A DNA stretch of 64,000 nucleotides from Eutrigla gurnardus (taxonomy: Eukaryota > Chordata > Actinopteri > Perciformes > Triglidae), in NCBI GenBank assembly GCA_963514095.1, contig OY741265.1, positions 23,001,090-23,065,089 of the forward strand, given 5' to 3'. Shown here piece by piece: positions 60,127 to 64,000 of the stretch. The notes under the pieces are model-generated. The model was not told the origin of the DNA, did no database searches, and worked only from the letters and a program-made list of their open reading frames with translations. The position numbers and the translations under genes are program-made. Every line of letters starts with the position of its first letter. Positions within the stretch are counted from its first letter, which is position 1.

Positions 60127-61358
60127 CAGTACCAGTAAAAAGTTTGGACACACCTTCTCAGGACATGGGTTTTCTTTATTTTCATTATTTTCTACATTGT
60201 AGATTCATATTGAAGACATACAAACTATGAAGGAACACATGGAATTATGTAGTAAACAAACAAGTGTGTAACAAACCAGAATGTTTTATATTTTAGATTC
60301 TTCAAAGTAGCCACCTTTTGCTTCATTGACAGTTTTGCACACTCTTGGCATTCTATCAATCAGATTCATGCGGTAGTAACCTGGAATGGTTTCCAACACT
60401 CTGTAAGGAGTTCCCAGAGGTGTTGAGCACTTGCGGGCTTGCCTTCACTCTGAGTTCTAACTCATCCCAAACAATCTCAATTGGGTTTAGGTCTCTGTCA
60501 CCAGCAAAACACCCCCACACCATCACACCTCCTCCTCAGTGCTTCACGGTGGGAACCACACATGTAGAAACCATCCCCTCACCTCAAGCAATTCTCTTCT
60601 TCTTGTTCTTCCTCAGTAGTGGCTTCTTTGCAGCAATTCAGCCATGAAGGCCTGATTCACACAATCTCCTCAGTGATGTTGATATGTGTCTGCTACTTGA
60701 ACTCTGAAGCATTTAGTTGGATGTAACCTGAGGTGCTGTTCATTTGTGGTTTCTGAGGCTGGTAACTTATCCTCTGCAGTAAAGGTAACTCGTTGTCTTC
60801 CTTTCCTGGGCGTTCCTCACGAGAGCCACTTTCATCATAGCGTTCGATGGTTTTGGCGACTGCACTTGAGTATAAACTCAAATATACACTCAGATGTTTC
60901 TGATTGACTGACCTTCATGTCACACTGCATAATGATGGACTGTCATTTCTTTTTACTAAGTTGAGTGGTTCTGGCCATACTTTGGATTAGGACAGCTGTC
61001 GATCAGGGCTATTCACTGTAAAGAACTGTGTACTAACCCTAACTCTGCAACATAATGTATGGTCTTAAACACATTAAGAAGTCAAGAAATTACACAAAAG
61101 GCACACCTGTAATGGAATACCATTCCAGATGAGTACTGCATGAATTTGTGTCCAAAGCTGTCACCAAAGCAAAAGGTGGCTACTTTAAAGAATCTAAAAT
61201 ATAAAACATATTTGTTTAACACTTTTCTGTTTACTACATAATTCCACATGTGTTCCTTTATTGTTTTTATGTCTTTAATATGACTCTACAATGTAGAAAA
61301 TGAAAACAAAGAAAAAACATTTACTGAGAAGCTGTGTGAAAACTTTTAACTGGTACTG
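60127..61358 (-). mobile_element. Tc1-like transposon with decayed transposase
   Basis: Inverted ends CAGTACCAGTAAAAAGTTTG and CAGTACCAGTTAAAAGTTTT, flanked by TA (60125-60126 and 61359-61360). Minus-strand reading shows scattered Tc1 transposase blocks (for example near 60470-60850) with many stops. Length 1.23 kb. Confidence 0.9.
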
Positions 61359-61717
61359 TATATAAATGAGAGCAAAAGTGACACATTTTTGTTCCCTGTT
61401 TAACCCTCTTATGCCATCCATAAGTCTTAGTTCTAACAGAACATTGTGTATAGGTGTATGGTCTCCCTAAACAATAAAAGGCAAAACCGAAACATATACA
61501 GGTTGCCAGACTCTTTTGTATCAAAAAACAATGTATTTTATACAGGATCAAGAAAAATACGAAACAATGTACTCAAAGTAGAGAAACAAAAGCAGTTGGG
61601 GACCCCAGCCAAACAGAACAAAAGATGGGGAAGATACTGGGTCAACCTTGCAATGGGCCGTACTAACCCAGCTCTCCACCCCTATCAAAATAGAAAATGA
61701 AAACTGAACCAAAAGAG

Positions 61718-61719
<2 letters not shown>

Positions 61720-61768
<49 letters not shown>
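61720..61768. repeat. (GA)n microsatellite
   Basis: About 24 GA units. Confidence 0.95.
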
Positions 61769-61772
<4 letters not shown>

Positions 61773-62149
61773 TACAGGAAGTGGATTCACACGCACTCCC
61801 AAAAAGGTGTGCAATAACGCCCCTGCAGGGCTTCCATGTAGCCGCACAACAGTGAATATCTGTAGGTGTATTGTTTGCTTTGATGGGCACGAGATACACT
61901 ACTTTAGGTAGCATGGAGCCCAGAGACTCTTTAATTAAAATGTGCTTTGGCTTTGGGATGCACTATGACATTTTGTCAACATTTGCTTTGCAAGGGATTA
62001 TTAGTCAGTAAAAGATAATCCAGAGGCTTTTGAGAGCTTGTGGACTATGTATATCGTCGGAAATATTCTGATTTGGGGGATGCTATCGATTTTATAACTG
62101 GTCAACTCAAAGGCCCCGGAAAACTACACGGTACCGCTGTATGTATACA

Positions 62150-63600
62150 AAGTGTTTGAAGCGAGGTATCCACGTCAGGAGAGAAGACCTGAGAGGTTCT
62201 TTCTCTGCTCGACCCAGTCAATTCTCAAGCACGCCTAAAACAACGTCTCAGCCAGAGGCAGTACTTTTCAAAAGGGCCTAATTTTATATGAAACGTAGAT
62301 TCCTATGACAAACTAAAGCCATATGGAATATGCATCAATGGGTGCATCAACGGATATAGCTGTAGGATTATACCAGCCTTCACCAGCAATTACCCAAGAG
62401 TTATTGGAAGCTACATTTGTTGAAGCAATATAGCAGGCTGGCGGCTTTTACGCACCGACATGGGTATGGAGAATGTTGTGCTTAGAGACATCCAACATTA
62501 TTTGTGCCGAAATGATGAAGATGACAGAGCAAGGAGTTTCATAACAGGGGCAAGCACAGCTAACCAGAGAATAGGGAGCTGGTGGGGACTTGTGGTGGGG
62601 AATGGGTGGAATACTGGATCCAACAACTGGGAGAATTTAAGGAAAAGTGCTCTTCACCAGCGATTTCCTGGACAAAGCACTTGTCCAGTTGTGCTTCACG
62701 GCAGTCATTGAGGTAAAACTGTATGATGGCAATCTGACCATTGTAAGCTGCAGTTAAACACAGATCGTGCCATAACCCACCCCGCTCCAATACTTTGTTT
62801 TCGTGATGGGTTATTTCAGAATTATTACAATGTAAATGATCCACATCATTTTACAGATTGATGGCAATGAGCTGCCAAGTGCACCCGCTTTAAGGCTAAC
62901 TTGTAAAACTAGAAAGATAGAAAGCTCTTTTTTTATTTAGGGGGCAACTAACGGTGAATGATTTGTGTGCGTTTTTACGCACGGCAGGTACTTAAGTAGC
63001 TAACCGTAGTAGTGTTGAGTAGTGTTGGTAGCCACATATGCTTTATTATGTTGCAGAAAATTATGCTACGGTAAGATTGATTTTCTAGTTTAGTGCTTTA
63101 TTTTTAGTTTACAGTTGTTGCTCGGTGGCTCACTACATCCGCGCGGAAGTATGTGGATGTGCAAAGCATGCCTTGCATAACAAGGTCTTTGATTTACAAT
63201 AATTACTGTGATTGAACTCCATAAAGCAAATAAGCCATTAATAAGGCTATAGCCTATTATAGCAAACATGCGGTAATTTATTGTTGAGTAAATTCATCAA
63301 TTTGTATCAATTGGGATTCAGTGAATGAATCGTTGATACAGTGCATTTGTGTTGACCCCCCCACAGCAGTGTCAAGAATATAACCATGTTTAAGTGCTAA
63401 CATGCTTAGTTTCTCAAATGGCATAAGGGACATTTGGAACGCACATCGCATACGTCTCCCCAAAAACACTAATGTCCCTGCAGGGATACCCAATGTCATG
63501 TACATGGCACCTCACCTGTGGGGCGCTGAAGACCTTCTTGTTCCACTCAGTGGATTTGGACACTTGCAAAGAGAGCTGCAAGTTCTTAACATCATGTGAT
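62150..63600 (+). pseudogene. Integrase-core (DDE) protein remnant
   Basis: Resembles the fish integrase-core family found in transposon-derived genes. Blocks in order: GIHVRREDLRGS, QRLSQRQYFSKGPNFI, NVDSYDKLKPYG (first Asp), INGYSCRIIPAF, LRTDMGMENVVL (second Asp), ASTANQRIGSWW (where relatives have QRIESWW, so the Glu appears replaced by Gly) and SDFLDKALVQLCF. After a gap comes DIWNAHRIRLPKNTNVPAG with GIPNVMYMAPHLWGAEDL, ending at 63597-63599. A TGA replaces Trp near 62290, and the blocks need at least two frame changes. The last block (63402-63599) follows a CAG acceptor at about 63366 and may once have been an exon. Confidence 0.7.
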
Positions 63601-63644
63601 GTGGACATGTTTGACTTGTGCTCAATCACAATGGAATAATCAGG

Positions 63645-64000
63645 CCTGGGCCCTGTACTACGAAGCGAGTTCAACATACCCAGGGTATCTTTCAGAGATC
63701 CAGCTTAAAGGAGAAATCCGGTCATTTTTGACCCCATGTCCGTTGTCCTCAGGGTCATCCCGACTTATTAGAAGCAAAAAACCCGACAAAAATTGACGTT
63801 GCCTAGCCCGAGATCTGTACCTGCCTGGCAGCCTTCCAGACTCGCTACAATGCTAACCCATTGGGGCACCGTTGTATCTGCTTTCCTGGGCCACAGAAAA
63901 CAATTCCAAGACCTATGCAACACAGGTTGTGTCCGTACGAGACACCACGGCGCTCGTTTAGCACAAATAGTGTGGCAAAACGACATAAATATGTGTTTTA
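63645..64000. mobile_element. Ends of further DNA-transposon repeats at the window edge
   Basis: The string gggccctgtactacgaagcg near 63650 is a common fish transposon terminus. The following taaaggagaaatccggtcat starts another repeat that runs off the window. No coding content recognised. Confidence 0.45.

Overview
This window looks like nuclear DNA from a teleost fish, most likely a percomorph. The genes are intron-rich with GT-AG splice sites and carry vertebrate orthologues. The gaps are filled with fish-type repeats: Harbinger, hAT, Tc1, L2 and Rex-type LINEs, tRNA-derived SINEs and long di- and tetranucleotide runs. No bacterial or organellar features were seen. Exons were joined by hand from splice signals, reading phase and agreement with known vertebrate families; no alignment was run.

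Region 1 (1-27.3 kb) is a compact block of housekeeping and cell-cycle genes, all on the minus strand except one. They are RPN2 (oligosaccharyltransferase subunit, 17 coding exons, 631 aa), MYBL2/B-Myb (15 exons, 635 aa), IFT52 (13 exons, 430 aa) and ACOT8 (6 exons, 332 aa, C-terminal SKL peroxisomal signal). Between MYBL2 and IFT52, on the plus strand, is a two-exon gene (167 aa) that I cannot assign to any family. IFT52 beside MYBL2 matches the order on human chromosome 20, where RPN2 and ACOT8 also lie.

Region 2 (27.3-42.6 kb) is gene-poor and full of mobile elements. The main one is a 5.4 kb PIF/Harbinger transposon with matching inverted ends, a CCG target duplication, a Myb-like gene on one strand and a transposase on the other. 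Both genes are damaged, and a fragment of a LINE encoding a restriction-like endonuclease sits in a transposase intron. Also here are a 190 bp hAT MITE, a Rex/CR1-type LINE 3' end with a SINE inserted in it, and a SINE interrupted by an L2-tailed insert.

Region 3 (42.6-58.7 kb, plus strand) is a DMBT1-like secreted receptor gene: signal peptide exon, seven intact SRCR exons (six with Thr/Pro-rich linkers), then a ZP module ending in a short tail. Domains 2-5 and their introns are recent tandem copies. A further SRCR exon (48.0-48.2 kb) keeps its linker but has lost its SRCR body beside a 3.4 kb fold-back element. All SRCR exons are phase 1-1, so skipping the dead one keeps the frame; the 14 intact exons sum to 1266 codons plus stop.

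Region 4 (58.7-64 kb) is again mobile DNA: a hAT element with an 8 bp target duplication, a decayed Tc1 element 9 bp away, a broken integrase-core gene, and the start of further repeats at the right edge.
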